Source of the DNA: Stenopsyche tienmushanensis
Lineage: Eukaryota > Arthropoda > Insecta > Trichoptera > Stenopsychidae
Length of the DNA stretch: 64,000 nucleotides
Direction of reading: 5' to 3'
Assembly: GCA_008973525.1 (NCBI GenBank)
Contig: WACJ01000116.1
Location: forward strand, 959,941 to 1,023,940
A model generated the notes under the pieces. The model was not told the origin of the DNA and made no database searches. It saw nothing but the letters and a program-made list of their open reading frames with translations. Position 1 is the first letter of the stretch. Each line of letters opens with the position of its first letter. Position numbers and translations under genes: made by a program. Positions 11,713 through 23,999 of the stretch are shown one piece after another.

Positions 11713-12545
11713 TGATGGTTGCACTAGCGAGTATTCTGTTTGAATTGCTTTTATATGACTCAAGATATAGGTGCATTAAAACATAATACATACGTCCAAA
11801 TTAATAAAAAAAATCAATAAAAAAATGTTCAATTTCTTATGTCCAACATGCATAGCATCTGCTTGCTGTTGCTTAATTATTTTTGCCTATTATTGTGTTG
11901 CGAAAATAAAAGGAATGAGTTGCTGTGCAAATCTGTCAGTTTACTTTTGAAGAAGTAGAAAGGGGGAATAAAAAAAATGGTCAGCGATAAGAATGGTGCT
12001 CGTTAATTATCAAAATAAATGCCTGACTTCTGTGCTCCTTGTGAGCATCCTTCGTCCATTGCCGTTGCTTTGCGGTCTTTATTGGAGATTGTTTACACTT
12101 TCAGATCTTTTAGCTGGTCATTGGTGCTTTAATTTTCGGTAAAATTGGTAGCCAAAATCTAGGAATGCTAGTGCCGTCATATTGTCTGTTGATTGCAGAG
12201 TTTCTTCGTTTTTTGATCTCTTGTAATTTTGATTCTGACGTTTTTGACTGTTGCTATAGTTTATGTGCCGCAAAATTGATGTGATGATCGTTCTTCGTAA
12301 CATATTCGGTTATTGCTGATTTGTAATCCAATTGCAAAACTGCTTTCTGATATCCTCTCACCCTGTGGGCGATCTATCTATTGGTTTGTTCAATGTACGA
12401 CATGATTCAGGCTGCGCATTCGATCTCGTAAACCCCCTGATTTTCGTTTTTCACTTTTTTCTTTTTGTCGAATAGGAGGCTTCCTATCTTTTTTCTCGTC
12501 CTAAAGATCGCGTTCATGTCGTGCTAATGAAGTGCTCTTGGATGC

Positions 12546-12780
12546 TTAAAAAAAATCCGTATGATGCGTAGCGTCTGGTAATAAATGATTTGGGCGTGAG
12601 CAGCCCACATACAGCTGTCCATGTGAGAAGCATGCACGCATGCCCTGTGTTTCCCTGTACTCTGTTGATGCTCGCACCGGAAACTGCACGCGCTTCAATT
12701 CAAATAGCATATCAGTCGGAATAATTGGGACACATCTTCTTTCCATTTCAAACTGAAGCTTTGATGATATTATTCATCAT
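12546..12780 (-). mobile_element. Helitron Rep-helicase C-terminal fragment
   Basis: Minus-strand frame with FELKRVQFPVRASTEYRETQ and CFSHGQLYVGCSRP. These match the end of PIF1-type helicases of Helitrons, whose consensus there is FxFKRxQFPVR...INKAQGQ...VFSHGQLYVALSRV. The motif between them is damaged (YRETQG in place of INKAQGQ). No Rep domain nearby. It lies inside the hAT-type insertion 10887-14205. Confidence 0.8.
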
Positions 12781-14205
12781 CTTTTTCTCTAAAAGTCTGG
12801 TACTGTTGCTACAATTTTAATTTATTTCAATTTAGTTGCCAATTTTCAGTGTTAAAATACACAATTCAAATATAATTTTTAAATAGAACGATGAACTAAC
12901 TGAATGTTGCCTTTATTTTTTGTTCGTGTGTTTGGGTGTCATTTGATAAATGCCTTTTTATATAATTCAAATCAAAAAGTTACTTTTTGCATTTTGTCGC
13001 GCTGATACACGCACCATACATTGAAAACCTCTGTTTTGTTTAAATATATCTGTGCAGTAAGCTCTTTTGTAGGCACCACTAAAATTTCGTTTCAATCTAT
13101 TAGCTGGTTTAAGAATTATATCAATTTTACGAAAGAAGTAGAGTTTCATGAATTTCTTACGAAATCGCCCGGACTTTCAGCGAAGCTTAGCGCGAAACGC
13201 ACGGACTGTAAAGTATTAATGTTTTGTAAATTTAATTCTTCGTTTTCGCCGATAGTCATTTCTTCCCAAATATATTTTTCCGACAATTTTAGACTTTTTT
13301 ATGCGTATTAGCATAAAAAAGCTTTGTTCTTTAAAGAAAAATGAGGAATAAGTTCCATTATTTTTTAAAATGGCTTAATATCAAAATCGCATAAAAAAGA
13401 TCCGCATAAAAACAGACCAAAGTAAAATATATTGGAAGTAGAATGCGATAAAACTTTTACTACTTTAGTACTTGATGTTTATAATATGTATGTACTTCAA
13501 GTCGGTATATCGCAAAAATCCAATTATTTATCAAAATTAATTTATCTTATTTTGAGAAGCTTGAGAGTTTTTGAGCCACCTAAGTTTGTTTTCATTTTGA
13601 TGAGTTTCGTCGGTGTGAGATAAGATTTGAAGTGTCGGCGAAGACGGTATGCATGAACTTATTCTGGTGCAATAAGCAAGTATTATCTGCTAACACATGA
13701 CGGTAACTGTGCATCGATGGGTTAAATGACATTTTCTCGAAACTGCGTTTTTAAAAAACGGCCGTTTTTGACTGACCCGGCTGAAGTTTTAGGTGGTTTC
13801 TCACTATAATATTGTAAAATTGTGGGTAAAATTTGTCAAGAATATATAAAAGTTTAATTAAAAAAACTACTTAGTTTTTAATTATATACTTTTATAGGTA
13901 TATTCTGCTCCTGCACATAATAAAAATTAAAAAAAAATGTTTTTAGATCAATAGAAAAAATCCGACAAATTCTTAATATCAATAAAAAAAAAGTCTAATA
14001 AATATCTTGTAACGACGCCATTTTGTTTATAACTAACATTAGCACTTTTTTAATGTAGCAATGTTGTAATAAAATAATGTCAAAATATTAAACATTATTT
14101 TACCACCTTTAAAAAATGTATTGAAAATATCTGTCCAAAAATGTGGGGGGGGGGGCGCAATTTTGATTCTTGCCACGGGCGCATCATACCCTAGTTACGG
14201 CCCTG

Positions 14206-16189
14206 AAAAGCAATATATTCTTCAATTGGGGAAGTCTACCTATGAGTTATTTATGAATCTTACTAATTTATGCTGCTATTTAGTATAACATTCTAGTATT
14301 ATTATAAACCGTTATATATATTATTATATTATTTATAAGCAATTATTATTATCATCTTTATAATATCGTAGCCACATTGGCATTCATCCCGATTAACCAA
14401 ATTCTTATTTTGTCACTGATTGATTTGTTGCATTTGAACCTTCTTTGCTACAGTTCATTCCCTAACCAGTTGATGATAACAGTTAAGATCTTTCTAACGC
14501 GCCTTGTGCGACGGCTCTGTCACAATTGTGCATTAAATTACTCCTTCAAAATAAACTTATCTATTATATAAAAGTTTCATATAATGTATGCACATTTTTT
14601 TTTATATAAATCATCTTTCTTAATCTCTTTGGTGAAAAATAAAATTTGTTTGGAGATTCTAGTTCTTAGTAATTCTGAAAAGATACTGCAATAAAACAAA
14701 AAACATGTTTACATATGATATTAAAGATGGAGCCCATTAATGTCCTCTTATTTTGAAATTAACCGTATATTGGTGGTCCAAAAAAATTAAATATAGGGAA
14801 ACATTGAGAATTAACCAATATAAAATTACAAATGACTGTATGTAGAGGCAATGTAAATATTTGTAAGGAGGCCTCAAAATTGAATTGCACCTGGGGTCTC
14901 TCAAATGCTAGTTCCGCCCTTGTCCCTGATGATGTAATATTATATCTCGCTCACTCCAATCAATCCATGTTTAATATAGCAGTGGCTTAAATAAATAAAT
15001 GTCTCCTGAGGTGCTGCAAATCGCATGATAATTCCCTAAGAACGAGATTACTCTGCTTATAATGTTGATATATTTAAATGCATCTCATTTGATCCCAGAA
15101 GCCCCCTCCGACTGATCGAATTAGCGGTGTCTTACTAGATTAATTTATTATAAATGTTTTAATCAATTTATAAGATAAAAGTTTGCAGAGCTCCTCCCAT
15201 AAAATGGACGCAAGACTATCACTTCATCCTGCAACAATTAACGTCTCGCAATATTTCTACTTTACAAAATTTATCCATAAGTTTCATTCAAAATTATGTT
15301 TCATAAATTAAATCACTATGTATTTGATTCAAAAAAATCCGTATCATTGATTAAAACATCATTATTGATGTCATGATTTTAAAGCGTTTTTCCTATCGAT
15401 ATCTCAGAAGAATAATAAAGTCCTTGTGTGTCCCTGAATTACAATGCGTCGATTTACAATCAATTCCAATTACAAATCAATTACAGGCAAATACAGATTA
15501 AATTTTAAATAATCAACACTGCAGAATAAAATCTATATTAATATGAAAACGAAAGAAACTTATGGGACATATATTAATTGATAACAACACTTTCAAATTA
15601 ATTATAGAGAGTTTTAAGCGTAATAAAATAATTATAATATCAAATCCTCATTTGAACATATATCCATATAATTATTGTATATTTACAAAATAAATCAAGC
15701 AAGTTGATACAACTACAACATGGATCACATAAATTTTCAGGTCTTAAACATTTTGATTTGATCAGCGAAAGCTGCTCTAAAAATGAATTCACTGTTCTCA
15801 ATAAACATACATCCAACCTTATTTTTGTACAGTTTTGAAATAACACAAATAACACAATTTTTTCACTTATCAATAGTTAAAAAATAATATAAACTCATAC
15901 GGATGTATTATTTATGAAAATAAACATTTTACACATTATTTTATATCATACCAGACACGATATTGTTGCAGCCTGAACACACAGATTTATTTAAAAATAC
16001 TTATAAATACTTTAATAATGCATCTTACGTCACTTTTGAAATATTTTTATATACATACGAATAATAAACAATTTGGATTTGAGTTGATTTTAAGCAATAG
16101 AATTTATGTACGTTTCTTATATGGACACCTTTTTTTCACGATAGTCTTTGGAACGTATTCCCCATGCAAAAAGAGTATCGGGTATAGTA
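14206..16189. other. intergenic, AT-rich, no gene seen
   Basis: No frame with recognisable domains. A short mariner 3' end, GAAAACGAAAGAAACTTATG, lies at about 15544-15563 without a matching partner. The 3' end of the NRF-6-like gene on the minus strand begins at 16190. Confidence 0.55.
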
Positions 16190-19100
16190 TCAAGAGCTTT
16201 TTTCTTTGGCATTCAATTTATTGTCTTCCTTCTTTAACGAGTCGTCATCGGTTTTTATTGTTTTACTTTTGGCAGTGTCATTCATAAGTTTTGTGAGTGC
16301 AGTCCAAGGTAATTCAAATAAAAGAGTACATAAAAAACTAATGACAAATGCCCATAATATAAAGCCGGGAGTCATTGCAATCTAAATATTTAAGTGAAAA
16401 AAATCAAATACACAATTGTCGCATACGTAAAAGATTTTATACGTTAGATGTTTAATACTCACATTTGAATTATAGTTGGTTTCCAATGTCGATTGAGAGA
16501 ATGACATAATAAAGAACATAGTCAAAGGGTTCCCTATAAATGTCCAGAAAGCCATTTTAGAAAACGGTAGAAAAATTCCCATTGAGAGTAGATTATTCAA
16601 TGATGCCTAAAATCATTTTTTTAAAAGGATTTTTTACATTGAAATCTATGTCGTACAAATTCAACGTTTAACAAACATTACCTCCATTTCCTGTTTCGCA
16701 AGCAATTATAACCCATGCACAACAGATAGCCCAAATGGTTCTCGATAGAGAAACGTACGCCATACTCACCGCCAAATTTGTGATCAGATTTGAATAAGAA
16801 AACATTTGTTTATACGATATAACAATCCATGCCGCCCAAATGAGTTTTAAAACATGCTGAAAAAATTATGAGTATCTATTATATTTCATATTTATATTCC
16901 CATTATTAAAGTTGAGTTGTAGTAAATACATCATGGTAAAGGAAAGGTTAGACGAAGCTGTACAAAGTGCCAAGATGAACAGTGGTCGATGACGGTCATA
17001 GAAGGTCCCGGTTACACATTTATCTCCGAAAAAACCGAAAAAAGTCCTAAAAGAGCCCGACCGGTCCGCTTTTCGGACCGCTGACATAACGAATGAACGC
17101 CTCGCGATCGAACGCCATACCCGGACATGTCTACAGAATGATTACGAACTCCCAATTGCAAAACGAAGTTGTCCAAAGAAGATGGATCAGATGGGTTGTT
17201 TAAATTTTACAATCGATCGAAAATATTGTTGTCTTTATTTTATTGCGGGCTTATGTCGGCTAGGTCGGCGTAATGTTTAAGCGATGACGAAGAAAAAAGG
17301 GAATAGACAACTCGGTATTTATTATAAAAACGAAAAAAGTTAATCAGTGTTCATTCATGTAAATTAGAATAGTCATATAATGAATTTGAAATAAATGGTA
17401 CGCAGAAAAAAATTTAGGTCATCCGAGTTTATGAAATACGCATAACATACCGTAAAAAGATTTTGATAAAAAAGGAATCTATTATGTTAGACCGACTGAT
17501 AAAAATTTATTGTTATATTGTTTTGAAATGATGTAGAATTTTTGAATGATTTTACATAATCTATAATAAAGAGTAACTCACTGGATTTATATACAGTTTT
17601 TTCTTAAGTTGAAAAACAATGTACGCTGCAATTACGCCGACAATATATGGATTAATTCTGACCCACGGACGATCGTAGAATACATCACGGGAAACATAAA
17701 AAGCATCCAATCTTGAAATTTTAAATGCAAATTTTAAATTTTTGTTGATTTTCAATTCAGTATTTTAAACTGCATATTTAAAAATTACTTACGTCGGAAT
17801 ATAATCTTCGGTATATGTTAGATACGCAGTGAGAGATACGGAACCGAGAAGCATCATCGACAGCAATGTGGCAGCAATTTTAAAATATCTAGAAGCATAT
17901 TAATTATATAATATTTTTAGATCACAAGAGATAAACTCGCTTCATTTTAATGCTCTTACAGAGATGAAAGCACTGTCAATCCAGCGCACACAATGAAAAA
18001 TTGCATATCATTGCTGAGATACCAGCTCCAAACGAGACACCTTTCGTCTAGAGAGCTCCAAGTGTTTATAAACAATAAATTTCGCCACCAATATTTCGGA
18101 CAATGGATATCGTCTCTATCAAACAACCAAAAAGGCATCGCGTTAATTCTCCATTTGAGAATTACAATACTGAGTAGTATCATCATAAAATATGATGGAA
18201 ATATTCTAAAAACATAAAATACCATAAATTTACCCGCATATAATGTTCATAAACTCGCATTATCTTAGATTAAATAAGAATACCTTATGTATCGCTTAGA
18301 AATCATATTAATCAGCATTCTCATTCGTCTCAATAGACCTTCACTCGCTTTAAATCCATTACAGGTTTTCAATAGAAAATATGCCATCAAATATCCTCTA
18401 TAGATTTGTGCAAGTTTATTAATATTTTGTTAATATCGGATGCTTAGATCGTATTTATTTTTAAATAATACTCTTACCCAATACAAAAGAAAGTATCGAC
18501 GCTAAAGTGTACAGAAATAAACACTTGAGAAAAATATTCGTCGTCTATGTAAAAAAGATAGTTCCTATTTTTGTAGTAACACGCAAGAAAATATATTGTG
18601 TGGCCCGCCACAATATGTATCATCGAGAAGAACCTTAAAAAATAAAATAAGTCAATGTTAATTATTGATTAATATGCATTTAAGTTCAGCATCTTCACAT
18701 TTAATGTTTTGTATAAAGGATTTATTAACACATCTTGAGCGGGACGGGTAATTCTACCTAATATATAAAAAATTAAGAAGGTGAACATTACTTTTGGAAA
18801 TGAAAATTGAGCAAAACCTTAATAAAAAATTTATTAATAAAGATATTTACATGTAGTGTATAATTTATAAAAAATACCAATGATTAATCGATTCGAAGTG
18901 GCATATTTATAAAATATATAGTCTAATTATTTCACACGTTTGTTGTCATAGGAAAAAACATTATATTTTAAATTTCAGCTGGTGTTTTTATCTTCTGGAA
19001 TTAGGAAAATACACTAAAATTGATTCGAGACAATTTATTGGAATGATAAGTGGTCTTTCAAATTTATGTGGTAAAAACGTCATCACCATCGTAGATCTCG

Positions 19101-21843
19101 AAACTTAATTCCGTATCAAACCGCTTGGTAAATGTGAATCGATTGAATAGACATTTTACTCGTGGAAAAATTCAGCTTCATTGTATTTTATCGCGAGCTT
19201 TATTAAAATATATTCAATCTGTCTCGAGCGCTGTATTAAGACGTAGTGTCCGCGTCTCTTTCCATCTGCTGCATTCTTTTATGGCGCATCATATTGGAAA
19301 CGATGCCGTCAAAGGACGAAGTCTTTTTCTTGGCCGAGCCACGCAGAGTGTCTTCGCCTTCGCGGCGCACCCGCAGACGCAGCGAGTTTACTTCGTCCAT
19401 GAAATCGAAGTTGGAGTTCTCGGGTACTTGATCAGGCTGCACATGCAGCATCTGCGTCCCGGGTGGGTCCTTAGGAGCGGTACTGCACTTGGGAACAGGC
19501 AGTGGTTGTCGACCTGGACAACGCCAGCGCAAAATGATGGGAGCACCGTCTTCTATATTCTTGTAGAGCCTCTCGAGTTCTTCTGGCAATATTCCCCACT
19601 CCCCGGTGGCGTCGTATCGCCCGCAGTTAGAAAGCTCCTCGTCAGAACAAGGATAAGACCATTTGTCGTCACTCATATTGTATATCCACAACAGCAACAA
19701 CTGTCATATCGCAGTGCTGCCAATCGCTCAAATCCACCGACGCATTGTTCAACGGTGATTTTTTTAAATTCCGATTTATCACGAAAATTTCGAGTAAAAA
19801 ATATAAATAAAATAACTAATCGATATTTTCACAACAATAAATAGTAATATATTTTTACACAAGATAAAAATAAAATTTTACCATAATAATTTCGACCCCT
19901 AAAATATTAAATATATTTATATTTTTATTGCCTTAAATATATACTTACTTGATTCCCTGGATGCATTTGATACTCTCGTTAGAATATTTTGTACTCAATA
20001 AGAATTTACTATTCGCATAAAGACTGAAACATCGAAGTGCTTTAAAACTGTAATTGATTTTCGGCGGTACAATTTTTTTAGTAGCTAATAAACTTTCATC
20101 TGTAAAATTTAAATAGATATAAAAAAAAGCTAAATTCATGTCTAAATATAAAATCACAAGCACAATGATTATTCTTACCGCATTCATCAACAATAGCATT
20201 CGAGTTATTCGCTTTTATTGCAGATTTAATCAACGGTTGATAGATCGCAAGATCATAAACAGTTCCAGATATAACGAGGCTTAATATTATCGTCATGTAT
20301 ATTCTACAAATAAATCGATTTATTGAGTGTATTTATGAATTTATCTTCTCAGCGATGCAAAAAGATATATTACCCTAAAATTATTGTAAATGGATCCCAT
20401 AACCAGTCATAGGAGTCTTCAATCTTCTTAACGCTCTCCATTTTCAAGTTCATATCAATCATTCTCTGATGATATAATAAATTTAAATCAAAGTACTTTT
20501 GTAGAGCCGAAGAAATTTCTATTTCTTCACAAGAAGTCGGGATACAAATCCCTATCGTTAATCTAAACTGAAGAAAATATACAAATATATTCTTGCTGTA
20601 ATTGCAAATGCAGTTTCATTTATAATCAGAAAAAAATGATGCATAGAATTCAAGCTTAAAATTATTTTAAAACTACTTTTTAACGAATGATTTTGTGTCA
20701 TTATGCGCTTAAAATTTTTCAATGATTTGCAATGCCACGCCTCGCATAACAAATTGCGTACACAAACAATATTTTTACTATGCCTATATTATTCCACAAT
20801 TATAATCAGTAAGTTGACAAAGTTTTATCGCAATCGGATAAACGATATGGAAGCGCATTAAATACAGACAAACAAACATTGATTTTTATATTTTAGATTT
20901 TATATCAGTCATGAACATCCTTGGATTATTTTGCTAATTATTTCAATTCAGCATCATAAAAACTATAAGGGCAGATTTAAACAACAACTTCTTCGAATGA
21001 TAAAAAAACAAAGTTCATTAGAAACTCCTTTTAGAAAAGATCTCATTGATTTTAATCCTAAATTCGTATCTTGGACCCAATAGTATATTATAAAAAAAAA
21101 ACAACAGTCAAAACTATGGAAACAATGAGGCTTTTTGATGATTTTCCATCATCAAAAAGTGCATGCCTGCTTGGTCTGGATGAAAAATGATGGCTATATT
21201 TCCTGGGATGCTAAGGGAATATTCTTCATTTTTTACAACAATATAAGTAGTTTGTTTTTAATCGCAAAAACTAAGTATATTAATTGGCTTTTACCTCTCC
21301 TGTTACATGAGATATTGCTTGCAGAGTCGAATTATGAATGGCGTATGCTGCATAATAGGATATTGGAAATGGGGGGATGCTTTCATCCGTTTCGATTGTC
21401 ACAGGTCCAATCCTGGGATTCGTATTAAGATTCTTCTTGGACATGGTAGCTTCACACTGAATTTTATTTCCTAGCCAATAAGTATTTCCCCAATGCAGAC
21501 CGCTCTCTGGGACTCCTGAAGAGTCCAACACTGAATGCAAAAATAACATTCTTGAAAAAGTCCTTCTTCATTGCAGACAACTTGTGGCTATTTTCTAATG
21601 ATAATACTTACTTCTGAGAGCCCATCTCTTTTTGTTAACGACACCCTCAGCGGTCATGGCCATCTCTCTGCTGCAGAGTGTATCCTGAGGACCTTCAGCG
21701 GCGGTCGAGACAAATCCATAAAATAAGGACTGCCCCTTTAGGACTTCGTCGACATTCATCGGCACTTTTTCATCACAATTTATCACTTTAGATGCGGAAA
21801 TGATTATGAATAACAGAAATAGTTTTATCTCCGCCATTTTCAC
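16190..21843 (-). CDS. NRF-6-like (nose resistant to fluoxetine) multipass acyltransferase, paralogue 2, complete
   Basis: Exons: 21843-21612, 21530-21295, 20567-20374, 20303-20179, 20099-19949, 18633-18478, 18397-18284, 18205-17960, 17888-17793, 17711-17582, 16856-16677, 16606-16463, 16381-16190; 2196 nt, 731 residues, phases consistent throughout. A signal peptide (residues 1-23) leads into the secreted NRF domain (WALRMLDSSGVPESGLHWGN; IGICIPTSC), then the acyltransferase-3 membrane domain (HFSVDTFFCIGGYLMAYFLL; NDMQFFIVCAG; LSRTIWAICCAWVI). The family motif R-X10-H appears as K313-X10-H324 (IKFFSMIHIVAGH). Known family role: lipid or sterol handling in gut or epidermis of nematodes; the insect substrate is unknown. 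The donor of exon 11 must be GTTTGT; the nearby GTAATG would hit a stop. Intron 10 holds family B debris and intron 5 holds another gene. Confidence 0.93.
16866..17430 (+). repeat. family B copy with an inverted hAT-2 block, in intron 10 of the NRF-6-like gene
   Basis: 16868-16935 is an inverted copy of the hAT-2 upstream block (TATTCCCATTATTAAAG). It is followed by family B with the hairpin core CCGGTCCGCTTTTCGGACCG at 17061-17080 and the block GTGTTCATTCATGTAAATTA near 17348. No effect on the reading frame because it is intronic. Confidence 0.75.
19199..19204 (-). terminator. polyadenylation signal of the PAGR1-like gene
   Basis: AATAAA on the minus strand, 31 bp beyond the stop codon at 19236. 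It supports an independent transcript that ends inside the host intron. Confidence 0.6.
19236..19676 (-). CDS. Pa1: PAGR1/PA1-like protein (PTIP-associated, MLL3/4 COMPASS cofactor), nested gene
   Basis: Single-exon gene, 146 residues from the Met of MSDDKWSYPCSDEE; an in-frame Met 8 codons upstream (19700) is possible but MSDDK fits the family better. The N-terminal W-x-x-PCSDEE is followed by GEWGILPEELERLYKNIEDG, like the EIQRLYELL segment of human PAGR1. A central acidic NFDFMDE matches EFDFDDE, and a basic C-terminal DGIVSNMMRHKRMQQ matches the KVLSDMKRHKKLEEQ segment. Known role: nuclear adaptor binding PTIP in H3K4 methyltransferase complexes. It lies wholly inside intron 5 (19948-18634) of the NRF-6-like gene, on the same strand. 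A polyadenylation signal AATAAA follows 32 bp after the stop. Human PAGR1 is longer (about 254 residues). Confidence 0.85.
   Translation of the reverse strand: MSDDKWSYPCSDEELSNCGRYDATGEWGILPEELERLYKNIEDGAPIILRWRCPGRQPLPVPKCSTAPKDPPGTQMLHVQPDQVPENSNFDFMDEVNSLRLRVRREGEDTLRGSAKKKTSSFDGIVSNMMRHKRMQQMERDADTTS
20724..20896 (-). repeat. repeat family A, monomer
   Basis: Inverted copy from GCAATGCCACGCCTCGCATA to ATATTTTAGA, in intron 2 (21294-20568) of the NRF-6-like gene. Confidence 0.75.
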
Positions 21844-23999
21844 GCAAAATCCAAAAAACGTTCGGTAGAATTTTCACTCTCAATGATCTTAAGTAATTGG
21901 CGAAACAGGAAACAAAATGCGAAATCAATGTTGGAAAACTACTTGTGTAGATCATTTCATTTTTATTTTCTAAGCATTTTCATGAACACATCAGAAAATA
22001 GAGAATAAAACCGCAACATTGATAACTTCAAACTGAACATAGATATTTTTTCATGATTAGGAAACATTTAGCATATTATGGAGTTTTATGTAAAAATATA
22101 AAAAATAACCGTTATAAATAATTGGTTTAATGTTATATGCAATATTAAAATCCTTTTACTTAACAATACATCATAATGTACACTCAAATATTAATAGAGA
22201 CTCAAGAAAAAAATATTTACATCAAGGGATTAGAAGACACTAGGAGACTGGCACTTTGAAGGACAGAAAAAGACCGGGCCGCCCAAAATCAACTAGGGAT
22301 GCCGGACTAGACAAAAGCCAATTTTTTTTAGAAATAACACAGATAGCATTGGAAGATATTTTTTATATCTGAAAAAAGATATTAAAAATTACTTTATTAT
22401 CATTTTGAAGAAGAAAAAATATTTTAAAAATACAGCAATCTTTGGTCGCTGGATGATGAATATTATATATATTTTTATTTATATATTATTATTATTATAA
22501 TTGTCAAAACTCGCAAATAATAGTAAAAATATGAATGTTCAATATTGAAAAAATGCAATATTTGCTGATGAAAGCAAGTTCAATATTTTTGATAGTGATA
22601 GTATTGCAAAAACTGGAGTTGCTAATTTGATAATAAAATAATAATTTTATTTGTATAAAGAGATATTGATATTTATTTCGTTTTAAAAAGACACAGTTAA
22701 TAAGGTCACATAAACGATCTTCCCAAAATTGCACTCGTATTCCCTAAATTTTGCGAGTCACTGTACCTTTTTCACAAAACGAAGTACCAAAAGTTTGAAC
22801 TATATTGAATCAATCGATCAAGTCAATTATGGTCTACTAAATGCTAAAAACAACACTCGATGTATACTTTGGTCACTATATATGCTTCACGAACGAATCG
22901 AAAGAACTGAGCCTTTCCGAAATGGAAATGTTTTGTTATATAGTTTGTTATCTTCGTTGATTTCTTAAGAACAGAACAATAATCACATACATATTTAGCA
23001 ATTGGAAAAAATATTGTCTGTTTCGTCTTTTTATGATGGTAAATCCATAATTGTGTCCAAAGAACGACCGTCACATATTGAATTAAAGTGATGTGACTTT
23101 TTTCTCAATTCTCGTGTTGTAATCTTTAAATGGTCACAGTAATGCGAATTATACACACTACGTTTGTAAAATGACGTTAAATACACACTGCCATAAAAAA
23201 AGAGATCTCGAACCATCAGTGTATAATGATCGATGTCTTACAAACAGTTTCTGTGTATCGAAATACACAGAAATCATTAAATAATAGCTCATTTGAGTGC
23301 TGAAACCAAATGTGTGTCGCAAACTCTAGCCAAATTAAAATGGGGACAAACAGAAGTCATGATGAAGATGAGTTCTAAATGGAATAATTTATAAAACGCC
23401 AACATATATAATTAATATTTTGAAAATTTAAGTTAAAGCAGCAACTTCGAAGACATTTTCAAGTTTCAAGAGTTTCATCTCCAAGCGCATGTCTTTTTGG
23501 TCCTTTTATTTCAGTTGTACGAGCCTTTGATAGCTTTGACATCTTGATGACTTGTGAGAAGCGATCAGATATTTGACATGAAAAGACGGAAACTTTTGCC
23601 AAGCACTTAGCGGAAATAATGAGGCTACAAAATAGCGAAAATTCTCCCAAAACAGAAAACGAAATTCACCGGACTCGCAATACGTCAATTAGACCCACCA
23701 ATTAGAAAATGTATGATTCGTGAGATGACAACAGCAATTGCACACAAATGCAAAAAAAGCATCCGGTCGCGACTTAATTACTGACAAGATGCTAAAAGAA
23801 AAATAATACAGGCTTTTAAAGCAGTCTTCCATGGTGTAGGGTCTTTAAATCAAACAAATTGTGTGTGAGATATCTATCTAATATAATATTTCATGGAACA
23901 TAATGTCGTTCAAATGTCACGTATTCATGGCATGCGCTGTGCGTAGGGAATCCAATCCCGAGCCAAAATTTCATCCTCCACACTCGTTGGGGATATCGT
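21844..23999. other. intergenic, no gene recognised
   Basis: AT-rich. 22236-22320 contains ACTTTGAAGGACAGAAAAAG then CCGGGCCGCCCAAAATC, reading RKRPGRPKSTRD, which resembles the GRP tail of non-LTR retrotransposons but is too short to assign. 22850-23700 has several frames without recognised domains. Confidence 0.5.

Larger units (their letters stand above)
10887..14205. mobile_element. 3.3-kb hAT-type insertion with perfect 8-bp target site duplication
   Basis: Left terminus CAGGGTCGTAACTAGAGCGT; right terminus, reverse-complemented, CAGGGCCGTAACTAGGGTAT. Both then carry the family B words GCGCC and CCGTGGCAAG. The octamer AAAAGCAA lies immediately outside both ends (10879-10886 and 14206-14213), an exact duplication of hAT length. 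No hAT transposase was recognised inside, so it looks nonautonomous. The cargo includes three 16-bp tandem repeats, a GC-rich hairpin islet and a Helitron helicase fragment. A run of about a dozen G lies at 14144-14155 next to the right terminus. Confidence 0.85.

Noticed and set aside
15640..15873. 77-codon minus-strand frame with several Cys
   Set aside because: No recognised cysteine spacing, no splice partners, AT-rich intergenic sequence.
16678..16681. Donor G|GTAATG after ETGNGG in the NRF-6-like gene
   Set aside because: It would put the next exon out of frame and hit a stop; the GTTTGT four bases on keeps frame and homology.
19125..19844. Longest open frame in the window, plus strand, 239 codons
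   Set aside because: It is the antisense of the PAGR1-like gene; its translation has no family resemblance while the minus-strand frame does.
22844..23690. Suspected Tc1-like transposase on the minus strand
   Set aside because: Only vague similarity to the GGGSVMVWG region; no terminal repeats or clear catalytic motif.
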